From positions 1-9,373 of the forward strand of contig JASLFM010000475.1 of NCBI GenBank assembly GCA_030150585.1: a stretch of 9,373 nucleotides of DNA, in the 5' to 3' direction. The notes beneath the pieces are model-generated. The model worked only from the letters and a program-made list of their open reading frames with translations. It searched no databases and had not been told where the DNA came from. This document shows, one piece after another, positions 1 to 6,547 of the stretch (position 1 is its first letter; each line of letters opens with the position of its first letter). The position numbers and the translations under genes are program-made. Origin of the DNA: Acidovorax sp. (GTDB lineage Bacteria; Pseudomonadota; Gammaproteobacteria; Burkholderiales; Burkholderiaceae_C).

Positions 1-767
1 TCGCCCAGCATGGTGGGGCGCACCTCGACAGGGTAAAAGCTCAGGATGCGGTTGAGCGCATGGTAGCTGTTGTTGCCGTGCAGCGTGGCCAGGCACAGGT
101 GGCCCGACTGGGCGTAGGCGATGGCGGCGGACATGGTCTCGCGGTCACGGATTTCGCCGATCAGGATCACGTCGGGCGCCTGGCGCAGGGCGTTCTTGAG
201 CGCCGTCTGCAACGACTGGGTGTCGCTGCCGATCTCGCGCTGGTTCACGATCGCCTTCTTGTTCTTGAACTGGTACTCGACCGGGTCCTCGATCGTGAGG
301 ATGTGGCCCGTGAGCTGGGCGTTGCGGCTGTCGATCATCGACGCAAGCGTGGTGCTCTTGCCCGATCCCGTGGCACCCACCACGAGGATGAGGCCGCGCT
401 TTTCCAGGATGAGTTCACCCAGCACGGGGGGCAGGTTCAACGACGACAGCTCCGGAATATGCTGCGCAATGAAACGCACCACCACGGCGTAGCTGCCGCG
501 CTGGCGCATGGCGCTCACGCGAAAGCGCCCCACACCCGAGAGCGGCACGCCCATGTTGAGCTCGCCGGTTTCCTCCAGCTCCTCGATGCGGTCCGGCGGC
601 ACGATCTCGGCCAGGAGGTTCTTGGGCGCATCGGGCGGCAGGATCTGGCTGTTGATCGGCACGCACTCGCCGTTGATCTTGATCAGCGCCGGGGCACTGG
701 CCGACAGGTAGACGTCCGAGGCCTTCTTTTCGGCCATCAGGCGCAGAATCCGCTCCATCGTGCTCAT
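1..767 (-). CDS. pilU: PilU-type type IV pilus retraction ATPase (partial, C-terminus outside window)
   Basis: Cytoplasmic hexameric ATPase of the PilT/PilU family, which powers depolymerisation of type IV pili and twitching motility. 255 complete residues are visible; the family is usually about 370-380 aa, so roughly the last third is missing. Visible motifs are Walker A GATGSGKST at residues 131-139, an Asp box TIEDPVEY at 158-165, Walker B DVILIGEIRD at 199-208 and a His box around SGHLCLATLHGNN at 221-233. The GAT-type P-loop, the N-terminal MERILRLMAEK segment and LNLPPVL (110-116) resemble PilU more than PilT, which normally has GPTGSGKS. ATG at 765-767 was chosen because a purine-rich AGAGGGA lies 4 nt upstream. 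It starts 53 bp after dapD with no terminator between, so it is probably read from the dap transcript. It could instead be an extra PilT/PilU paralogue rather than the pilU partner of pilT. Confidence 0.9.
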   Translation of the reverse strand, partial: MSTMERILRLMAEKKASDVYLSASAPALIKINGECVPINSQILPPDAPKNLLAEIVPPDRIEELEETGELNMGVPLSGVGRFRVSAMRQRGSYAVVVRFIAQHIPELSSLNLPPVLGELILEKRGLILVVGATGSGKSTTLASMIDSRNAQLTGHILTIEDPVEYQFKNKKAIVNQREIGSDTQSLQTALKNALRQAPDVILIGEIRDRETMSAAIAYAQSGHLCLATLHGNNSYHALNRILSFYPVEVRPTMLG

Positions 768-820
768 GGGGTCCCTCTCGTTCTCTGTTGTCGGTGGTGT
801 GGCTCTCGGCGCCCTGCGGA

Positions 821-1654
821 TCAGTCGCGCAGCAGATCGTTCAGGCTGGTCTTGGAGCGCGTCTGCGCGTCCACGGTCTTGACGATCACGGCGGCATAGG
901 TGCTGTAGTCCTGGCCGCCCTTGGTTTTCTTGGGCAGGCTGCCGCTGATGACCACGCTGCCCGCGGGCACGCGGCCGTAGGTGATGGCGCCGGTGTCGCG
1001 GTTGAAAATGGGGGTGCTCTGGCCGATGTACACGCCCATGCCCAGCACGGAGTTCTCCTCGACGATCACGCCTTCGACCACCTCGGAGCGCGCGCCGATG
1101 AAGCAGTTGTCCTCGATGATGGTCGGGTTGGCCTGCAGGGGTTCCAGCACGCCGCCCAGGCCCACGCCACCCGACAGGTGCACGTTCTTGCCCACCTGGG
1201 CGCAGGAGCCCACGGTGGCCCAGGTATCGACCATGGTGCCTTCGTCCACGTAGGCGCCGATGTTCACGTAGCTGGGCATCAGGATCGCGCCCTTGGCGAT
1301 GTAGCTGCCGCGGCGGGCCACGGCCGGGGGCACCACGCGCACGCCGGTGGCGGCCATTTCGTCGGCCGAGAGGTGGCCGAACTTGGTCTGCACCTTGTCG
1401 TAGAAACCCAGGTCGCCGCCCTTGATGACCTCGTTGTCCTTGAGGCGGAACGACAGCAGCACGGCCTTCTTGATCCACTGGTGCACGGTCCACTGGCCCA
1501 CGCCTTCGCGTGTGGCCACGCGCAGCTTGCCGCTGTTCAGTTCGGCGATCACATGCTCGACGGCATCCGCCACCTCTTTCGGCGCAGCCTTGGGAGAGAT
1601 GCTGGCGCGGTTTTCCCAGGCGGCGTCGATGGTCTGTTGCAATTGTTGGGTCAT
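821..1654 (-). CDS. dapD: 2,3,4,5-tetrahydropyridine-2,6-dicarboxylate N-succinyltransferase
   Basis: Transfers succinyl from succinyl-CoA to tetrahydrodipicolinate, committing flux to the succinylase branch of diaminopimelate and lysine synthesis in the cytoplasm. The 277 residues match the usual length (E. coli DapD is about 274). An N-terminal helical domain (about 1-100) contains the conserved WTVHQWIKKAVLLSFRL stretch (55-71). It is followed by left-handed beta-helix hexapeptide repeats (about 105-235), with MVDTWATVGSCAQVGKNVHL at 141-160 and SGGVGLGGVLEP at 161-172. The C-terminal segment GSLPKKTKGGQDYS (238-251) is typical of the family. The ATG lies 8 bp after the dapC stop, with no strong Shine-Dalgarno in the gap, so translational coupling to dapC is likely. 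Full length, no anomalies. Confidence 0.97.
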   Translation of the reverse strand: MTQQLQQTIDAAWENRASISPKAAPKEVADAVEHVIAELNSGKLRVATREGVGQWTVHQWIKKAVLLSFRLKDNEVIKGGDLGFYDKVQTKFGHLSADEMAATGVRVVPPAVARRGSYIAKGAILMPSYVNIGAYVDEGTMVDTWATVGSCAQVGKNVHLSGGVGLGGVLEPLQANPTIIEDNCFIGARSEVVEGVIVEENSVLGMGVYIGQSTPIFNRDTGAITYGRVPAGSVVISGSLPKKTKGGQDYSTYAAVIVKTVDAQTRSKTSLNDLLRD

Positions 1655-1662
1655 TGGATGGC

Positions 1663-2868
1663 TCAGTTATTGTGGGATTGGATGAATTGCACGATGCGCG
1701 AGGCCGCCTCGACGCATTCTTCGGTCTCGGCCACGAGGGCCATGCGCACGCGCTGGGCGCCGGGATTCATGCCCGCGGACTCGCGGGCGAGGTAGCTGCC
1801 CGGCAGCACAGTGACATTGTATTGAGCCAGCAGGGCCCGGGCGAACTCGGCGTCGTTCATGCCGAGGTGTTCCGGCACCTTGGCCCAGAGGTAGAAGCCA
1901 GCGTCGGGCAGGGCCACTTCCATCACGGCGGCGAGCATGGGCGTGACCTGCGCGAACTTCTGGCGGTACAGCGCACGGTTCTCGACCACATGCTGTTCGT
2001 CGTTCCAGGCCGCGATGCTCGCGCCCTGCACGGCGGGACCCATGGCGCTGCCGTGGTAGGTGCGGTACAGCAGGAAAGCCTTGATGAGCTCCGCATCGCC
2101 CGCCACGAAGCCGCTGCGCAGGCCCGGGACGTTGCTGCGCTTGGAGAGGCTCGTGAACATGACGAGGTTGCGATAGTCGCTGCGGCCCAGCTTCGCGGCG
2201 GCTTCGAGGCCGCCGAGCGGGGGCTCGCCCTGGAAGTAGATCTCGCTGTAGCACTCGTCCGAAGCGATCACGAAGCCGTAGCGGTCAGAGAGGGTGAAGA
2301 GCTTTTCCCACTCGGCCAGCGGCATCACTGCGCCCGTGGGATTGCCTGGCGAGCAGACGAAGAGCAGTTGCGTCTTTTGCCACACAGCCTCTGGCACGCT
2401 GTCCCAGTCCACGGCGAAGTTGCGCGCCGGATCGCTCGGGGCGTAGTAGGGCGTGGCGCCCGCCAGCAGGGCCGCGCCTTCGTAGATTTGGTAGAACGGG
2501 TTGGGGCAGACCACCGTGGCGCCAGGCTGCGATGGGTCGATCACGGTCTGCGCAAAGGCGAACAGAGCCTCGCGCGAACCGTTGATGGGCAGCACCTGCG
2601 TGACCGCATCGACGGCCACGCCGTAGCGGCGCTGCATCCAGGCCGCGCAGGCTTCGCGCAGCCGCGGCTCGCCAGCCGTCGCCGGGTAGCTGGCCAGGCC
2701 GCCGAGGCTTTGGGTGAGCGCCTCTTTGATGAACGGCGGGGTGGGGTGGCGGGGCTCGCCCATGCCCAGGCTGATGGGACGGTACTGGGCGGAAGGTGCG
2801 ACCCCCGCGAAGAGCTGACGCAGCCGCTCGAACGGGTAGGGCTGGAGTTTGGAGAGCAGGGGATTCAT
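1663..2868 (-). CDS. dapC: N-succinyldiaminopimelate aminotransferase, PLP-dependent class I/II
   Basis: Transaminates N-succinyl-2-amino-6-ketopimelate with glutamate, the step directly after DapD. The 401-aa protein has the fold-type I aminotransferase signature: SPGNPTG (173-179, Asn176), ASDECY (202-207, Asp204 for the PLP pyridine nitrogen), SLSKRSNVPGLRSGF (240-254, Schiff-base Lys243) and the C-terminal RVRMAL (Arg375, substrate carboxylate). Sequence alone does not fix specificity within this superfamily. The DapC call rests on close resemblance to betaproteobacterial DapC and on the gene immediately downstream being dapD, an arrangement established for Bordetella dapC. ATG at 2866-2868 has no purine-rich ribosome-binding site. 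A CATAAT hexamer sits 8 nt upstream, so the mRNA may be leaderless. It is divergent from the chemoreceptor at 3039. Confidence 0.93.
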   Translation of the reverse strand: MNPLLSKLQPYPFERLRQLFAGVAPSAQYRPISLGMGEPRHPTPPFIKEALTQSLGGLASYPATAGEPRLREACAAWMQRRYGVAVDAVTQVLPINGSREALFAFAQTVIDPSQPGATVVCPNPFYQIYEGAALLAGATPYYAPSDPARNFAVDWDSVPEAVWQKTQLLFVCSPGNPTGAVMPLAEWEKLFTLSDRYGFVIASDECYSEIYFQGEPPLGGLEAAAKLGRSDYRNLVMFTSLSKRSNVPGLRSGFVAGDAELIKAFLLYRTYHGSAMGPAVQGASIAAWNDEQHVVENRALYRQKFAQVTPMLAAVMEVALPDAGFYLWAKVPEHLGMNDAEFARALLAQYNVTVLPGSYLARESAGMNPGAQRVRMALVAETEECVEAASRIVQFIQSHNN

Positions 2869-2876
2869 GGCCCGCC

Positions 2877-2882
2877 ATTATG
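2877..2882 (-). promoter_or_regulatory. Candidate -10 element for a near-leaderless dapC transcript
   Basis: Reading the minus strand, CATAAT (5 of 6 to TATAAT) is followed by only 8 nt, GGCGGGCC, before the dapC ATG. A start site 6-8 nt after a -10 would fall within a couple of bases of the initiation codon. No Shine-Dalgarno is present in this space, which fits a leaderless message. No convincing -35 is seen 16-18 bp upstream. Inference only. Confidence 0.35.
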
Positions 2883-2961
2883 TGGGAAGGGGCCTGGCCC
2901 GCTGGGCGCCATGGGTTGCATTGCGCGTTATGAGAACCTGAACGCCCTGGTTATTCCGCCC

Positions 2962-2989
2962 TTGTCAATCCCGCGTAAGTGGTTACAAC
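2962..2989 (+). promoter_or_regulatory. Candidate sigma-70-type promoter for the chemoreceptor gene
   Basis: TTGTCA (2962-2967, 5 of 6 to TTGACA) and TACAAC (2984-2989, 4 of 6 to TATAAT) are separated by 16 bp and lie about 50 bp upstream of the chemoreceptor ATG. This AT-richer patch stands out in an otherwise GC-rich sequence. A flagellar sigma-28 promoter would be the usual expectation for a chemoreceptor, but no properly spaced TAAA/GCCGATAA pair is present. Weak evidence. Confidence 0.3.
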
Positions 2990-3038
2990 TAGTATCAAAG
3001 CGATAAAGGCATAACAGGTCCGCTTGGAGACAACGACG

Positions 3039-4541
3039 ATGGATGGATTCCTTCCCCTGCGGCCGGGGTTGTGGCTGATGCGGCGTTTGCGCTGGCCCGG
3101 CAAACTCGGCGTGCTGGCTGCCGCGGCGCTGGGGGCGCTCGTGGCCACGGCCTGTGCCGATGGGGCTGCATGGACCTGGGGGCTCATGGCTGGGGGGGGG
3201 CTGGCGGTGTCTTATCTGCTGCTGGCGCTGTACGCGAGCCAAGCGGCCGATTTGGCGTGCATCCAGCGCACGATGGAGCAGACCACGGGCGGTGACCTGC
3301 GCGCCCGTGCCGCGCTGGCCGGGCGCGACGAACTGGGTGACATGGCGGCACTGCTGGATCGCATGGTGCTGACACTCTCGGCCATGGTGGCCGACATTCG
3401 CAGCAACGCCGCGCTGGTAGCCCACGCGGGGCAAAGTCTGGCGGCGGACAACCGGGCGCTGGCCGAGCGCACCGAGCAGCAGGCCGCCAACCTGGAGCAG
3501 ACGGCCGCCAGCGTCGAGCAGCTCTCGTCTACCGTGCAGAGCAACGCCCAGACCGCACAAGGGGCCGACCAACGCGCGGCCCAGGTGCGCGATGCTGCCG
3601 AGGCGGGCGCCCAGGCCATGGCGCGCGCCGTCCAGTCCGTCGAGGCCATACAGCAGAGCGCGCGCCGCATGAACGAGATCATCGGCGTGATCGACGGCAT
3701 TGCGTTCCAGACCAACATCCTCGCGCTGAACGCGGCGGTGGAGGCGGCGCGCGCGGGCGAGCAGGGGCGGGGCTTCGCGGTGGTGGCCTCCGAGGTGCGC
3801 TCGCTGGCCCAGCGCTCGGGTGAAGCCGCGCGCGAGATCCGACAGCTCATCGGCACCTCGGTGCAGCAGGTGGAGGCCAGCGCGGGCCTGATCCGCACGG
3901 CGGGCGATGGCATCGCGGGCATGGCCGGAGGCATCCGCACCGTGGCCGCCCACATGTCGGAAATCGCCCACTCAGGGCAGGAGCAGAGCACGGGCCTATC
4001 GGAAATCAGTGCGGCCGTGCAGCAACTCGACCAGATCACGCAGCGCAATGCACAGATGGTGGGCCACGCGGTGCAGCAGTCCGAGGCGCTGGAGCACCGT
4101 GCGTCCACGCTCTCGAGTGCCGTGGCGGCTTTTCGTCTGCAACAGGGGACGGCCGACGAGGCCGTGGCGCTGGTGCAGCGGGCCGTGGCGCTGGCCCGCT
4201 CCTCGGGTTCGCGCGACCAGTTCCTGAGAACCCTGACCGACAAAAGCCAGCCGTTTCACGACCGCGACATGTACGTGTTCGCGCTCGACGGCAACGGCAC
4301 CTACCTGGCATTCGGCGGCAACGCAACCAAGGTGGGCTCGCGCGTGCAGGACATTCCCGGCATTGCGGGCGACCAACTCGTGCATGACATCTGGGCTCAG
4401 GCTGGGCGCGGGCCGGGCTGGGTAGAGTACGACATCACCAACCCGGCCACGGGCAAGGTGCAAACCAAGATGTCGTTCGTGTACGGGTTGGACGACATCG
4501 TGCTGGGCTGCGGCGTGTACAAGGCGCTCGCTGCCCAGTAG
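3039..4541 (+). CDS. Methyl-accepting chemotaxis protein with C-terminal Cache-like domain
   Basis: Chemoreceptor that would signal to CheA/CheW; 500 aa from ATG 3039, chosen because GGAGA (3026-3030) lies 8 nt upstream. A basic N-terminus (MRRLRW, 14-19) precedes TM1 (about 22-40), a loop of only a few residues, and TM2 (about 48-66), so there is no periplasmic sensor domain. A HAMP-like linker (about 67-117) leads into the helical signalling domain. The hairpin tip is at about 217-252 (GIAFQTNILALNAAVEAARAG at 220-240, then GRGFAVVASEVR). Candidate methylation sites include AASVEQ (156-161) and SAAVQQ (324-329). Residues about 400-495 (MYVFALDGNG, GWVEYDITNPATGK, GLDDIVLGCGVYK) read like a single-Cache (Cache_2-type) sensor, placed after the signalling domain and hence predicted cytoplasmic. 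No CheR-tethering NWETF-like tail is present. The ligand is unknown. The gene stands alone on its strand. Confidence 0.93.
   Translation: MDGFLPLRPGLWLMRRLRWPGKLGVLAAAALGALVATACADGAAWTWGLMAGGGLAVSYLLLALYASQAADLACIQRTMEQTTGGDLRARAALAGRDELGDMAALLDRMVLTLSAMVADIRSNAALVAHAGQSLAADNRALAERTEQQAANLEQTAASVEQLSSTVQSNAQTAQGADQRAAQVRDAAEAGAQAMARAVQSVEAIQQSARRMNEIIGVIDGIAFQTNILALNAAVEAARAGEQGRGFAVVASEVRSLAQRSGEAAREIRQLIGTSVQQVEASAGLIRTAGDGIAGMAGGIRTVAAHMSEIAHSGQEQSTGLSEISAAVQQLDQITQRNAQMVGHAVQQSEALEHRASTLSSAVAAFRLQQGTADEAVALVQRAVALARSSGSRDQFLRTLTDKSQPFHDRDMYVFALDGNGTYLAFGGNATKVGSRVQDIPGIAGDQLVHDIWAQAGRGPGWVEYDITNPATGKVQTKMSFVYGLDDIVLGCGVYKALAAQ
3192..3200 (+). repeat. Nine-G homopolymer in the chemoreceptor TM2 codons
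   Basis: Nine consecutive G residues encode three glycines (52-54) at the start of the second membrane helix of the chemoreceptor. Both other plus-strand frames are open across the tract but close soon after: the frame entered by a 1-base insertion stops at about 3295 and the frame entered by a 1-base deletion stops at about 3372. A slip of one base would therefore remove HAMP, signalling and Cache domains. The tract is directly visible; any variability is inference. Confidence 0.9.
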
Positions 4542-4543
4542 CG

Positions 4544-5161
4544 TCAACTGCCGCTCTGGCTCGCCCTGGCCCGTGCGCGGGCCAGGGCGGCAGCGATCAC
4601 GGACGGCTTGGGGCCGGGCTCTGCCGGCGCGGGCGAAGTTTCCTCGTCCGCCGCCATGCGCCGCTGGTGTTCCCGGTAACGCATGCGGGCTGCATCGGCC
4701 TGGGCGGGCGACCAGGCCGCCCAGCCTGTGGCGCCCGCGCTGGCCTCCTCGAGCTGGATGCAGTCTACGGGGCACACGGGGATGCACAGCTCGCAGCCCG
4801 TGCAGTGGGGTGCAATCACAGTGTGCATGAGTTTGTTGGCCCCGAGGATGGCGTCGGTGGGGCAGGCCTTGAGGCACAGCGTGCAGCCGATACACCAGGC
4901 TTCGTCGATCACGGCCACCGTGCGCGGGCCCTCCAGGCCGTTTGCGGGATTGAGCGGCAGCGCCGGGCGGCCGGTCAGTACCGCGAGACGGGCCACGCCT
5001 TCGGCGCCGCCGGGCGGGCACTGGTTGATAGGCGCCGCATCCTCTGCAATCGCGCGCGCATAGGCCGCGCAGTCGGGGTAGCCGCAGCGCGTGCACTGCG
5101 TCTGGGGCAAGGCGGCATCAATGCGTTGGGCCAGCCCCTCCAGGCCCGAGGGGGCGCTCAA
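4544..5161 (-). CDS. rnfB: Soluble RnfB-like iron-sulfur (ferredoxin) protein
   Basis: Electron-transfer protein resembling RnfB/RsxB, here 205 aa. The N-terminal Fe-S domain has the RnfB pattern Cys23, Cys26, Cys31, Cys48 (TQCTRCGYPDC and NQCPPGG). Two bacterial ferredoxin motifs follow: Cys90-93-96-100 (CIGCTLCLKACP) and Cys120-123-126-130 (CTGCELCIPVCP), predicting three [4Fe-4S] clusters. The hydrophobic N-terminal anchor of classical RnfB is missing, and no other rnf genes are in the window, so it probably acts alone as a cytoplasmic electron carrier or with distant partners. There is no ATG near the expected N-terminus. I chose TTG at 5159-5161, which overlaps the phaZ stop (TTGA), implying translational coupling to phaZ. 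Its partner is unknown. The C-terminus (about 171-205) is Ala/Pro/Arg-rich. The stop lies 2 bp from the convergent chemoreceptor stop. Confidence 0.88.
   Translation of the reverse strand: MSAPSGLEGLAQRIDAALPQTQCTRCGYPDCAAYARAIAEDAAPINQCPPGGAEGVARLAVLTGRPALPLNPANGLEGPRTVAVIDEAWCIGCTLCLKACPTDAILGANKLMHTVIAPHCTGCELCIPVCPVDCIQLEEASAGATGWAAWSPAQADAARMRYREHQRRMAADEETSPAPAEPGPKPSVIAAALARARARASQSGS
4562..4589. repeat. Perfect 12-bp inverted repeat at the convergent gene junction
   Basis: Positions 4562-4573 and 4578-4589 are perfect reverse complements around a 4-nt TGCG loop, giving a very GC-rich hairpin. It lies inside the last codons of the RnfB-like gene (the ALARARARA stretch) and 20 nt after the chemoreceptor stop. 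It would therefore form at the 3' end of the plus-strand mRNA and near the end of the minus-strand mRNA. No U-tract follows on either strand, so it is not a textbook intrinsic terminator. It could stall polymerase or protect 3' ends. Confidence 0.75.
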
Positions 5162-6534
5162 GCCTTGCGGGCCGGGCGCCGCGCGCGCGGTGCGGGCGCG
5201 GCCGTCACGGCAGGGAGGGCGGTCTCGTCGGCCACCGGGGCTGCGGCGGCCTGGGTGGCAGAGCGGCGTGCCGCTTCGTGATTGCGGATGAAGTCGCGCA
5301 CCTGCGGATAGACCACCTCGCGCCAGCGGCGGCCACTGAAGATGCCGTAGTGGCCCGCGCCCTTGACTTCGAGGTGGTGCTGCTCGCTGCCCTGGATGCC
5401 GGTGCACAGGTCGTGCGCTGCGCGCGTCTGGCCCGAGCCCGAAATGTCGTCGAGTTCGCCCTCGACGGTGAGCAGCGCCGAGGTCTTGATGTCCTGCGGA
5501 CGCACTCGCTCCAGTTCGCCCTCGGGGGAGCGCACGTCCCATGTGCCGTGCACAAGGTTGTACTCCTGGAACACGGTGCGGATGGTCTCGAGGTAGTAGT
5601 CCGCATCCATGTCGAGCACGGCGTTGTATTCGTCGTAGAACTTGCGGTGCGCTTCGGCGCTCGCGTCGTCGCCCTTGATGAGGTTCTTGAAGTAGTCGTA
5701 GTGGCTGGACGCGTGGCGGTCGGGGTTCATGGCCACGAAGCCCGTGTGCTGCAGGAAGCCAGGGTACACGCGGCGGCCCGCGCCGGGGAAGTTGTCCGGC
5801 ACGCGGTAGATCACATTGTTCTCGAACCACTCGAAGCTGCGCTGCGTTGCCAGATTGTTCACCGCCGTGGGCGACTTGCGGGCGTCGATGGGGCCGCCCA
5901 TCATGGTCATGGTGAGGGGGGTGGCCTCGCCGCGGCTGGCCATGAGCGACACGGCGGCAAGCACCGGCACGGTGGGCTGGCAAACGCTGACCACGTGGCA
6001 ATGGCCGTAGATGCCCTGGAGGTGGCGGATGAACTCCTGTACGTAGTTCACGTAGTCGTCGAGGTGGAACTCGCCGTCGGCCAGCGGCACGAGGCGCGCG
6101 TTCTTCCAGTCGGTGATGTAGACCTTGTGGTCCTTGAGCATGGTGCGCACCGTGTCGCGCAGCAGCGTGGCGTAGTGCCCCGACAGCGGCGCCACGATCA
6201 GCACCACGGGCTGGCCCTTGAGCGCGGCCAGCGTGGCAGGGTCGTCCGAAAAGCGTTTGAAGCGGCGCAGTTCGCAAAAGGGCTTGTCGACTTCCACGCG
6301 CTCGTGGATGGCCACCGCAACGCCGTCCACGTCCACGGTGGTGATGCCGAAGGCAGGCTTTTCATAGTCCTTGCCCAGGCGGTACAGCAGGTCGTAGCCT
6401 GCGGACATGCGCTGCGCGAAGGGGGCCTGGCTGAAGGGCGACAGCGGGTTGCTGTAGAGCTTGGAGGCCGCCTGGGCGAAGTCGGCAAACGGCTCCATGA
6501 GGGAGCGCTGCGTTTCGTAGATCTGGTACAGCAT
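5158..6534 (-). CDS. phaZ: Intracellular polyhydroxyalkanoate (PHB) depolymerase
   Basis: Hydrolyses native PHB on intracellular granules, mobilising stored carbon. The 458-aa protein closely resembles Ralstonia PhaZ1 in what I recall of that sequence: APLSGHYATLLRDTVRT (115-131), MMGGPIDARKSPTAVN (211-226), YPGFLQHTGFVAMNPDRH (257-274) and GHYGIFSGRRWRE (394-406). The expected catalytic triad is visible: Cys185 in SVCQPT (the lipase-box position carries Cys, as in this family), Asp362 in ELDDISG and His395 in GHYG. ATG at 6532-6534 was chosen over in-frame ATGs further upstream because the family starts MLYQ and GGAG lies 9 nt before it. Residues about 421-458 form an Ala/Pro/Arg/Lys-rich tail that goes beyond the Ralstonia end. 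The downstream RnfB-like gene overlaps by 4 nt. A dyad overlapping a -10-like hexamer lies just upstream. Confidence 0.96.
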   Translation of the reverse strand: MLYQIYETQRSLMEPFADFAQAASKLYSNPLSPFSQAPFAQRMSAGYDLLYRLGKDYEKPAFGITTVDVDGVAVAIHERVEVDKPFCELRRFKRFSDDPATLAALKGQPVVLIVAPLSGHYATLLRDTVRTMLKDHKVYITDWKNARLVPLADGEFHLDDYVNYVQEFIRHLQGIYGHCHVVSVCQPTVPVLAAVSLMASRGEATPLTMTMMGGPIDARKSPTAVNNLATQRSFEWFENNVIYRVPDNFPGAGRRVYPGFLQHTGFVAMNPDRHASSHYDYFKNLIKGDDASAEAHRKFYDEYNAVLDMDADYYLETIRTVFQEYNLVHGTWDVRSPEGELERVRPQDIKTSALLTVEGELDDISGSGQTRAAHDLCTGIQGSEQHHLEVKGAGHYGIFSGRRWREVVYPQVRDFIRNHEAARRSATQAAAAPVADETALPAVTAAPAPRARRPARKA

Positions 6535-6547
6535 GGGGCGAAACTCC

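Noticed and set aside
1510..3006. 498-codon open frame on the plus strand opposite dapC
   Set aside because: It is antisense to a clear aminotransferase, has no recognisable domain, and has His/Ala/Gly/Arg-rich composition typical of a shadow frame in GC-rich sequence.
2976..3007. Possible sigma-28 flagellar promoter (TAAG ... GCGATAA) before the chemoreceptor
   Set aside because: The upstream element matches poorly and spacing is several bases too long for a TAAAGTTT-N11-GCCGATAA promoter.
3024..3038. TTG start for the chemoreceptor, five codons upstream
   Set aside because: The TTG overlaps the best ribosome-binding site (GGAGA 3026-3030), which is correctly spaced for ATG 3039.
5162..6277. 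RnfB reading frame remains open far upstream, giving an apparent 577-residue protein overlapping phaZ
   Set aside because: The upstream part is an Arg/Pro-rich out-of-frame reading of phaZ. The real RnfB similarity begins only after 5161.
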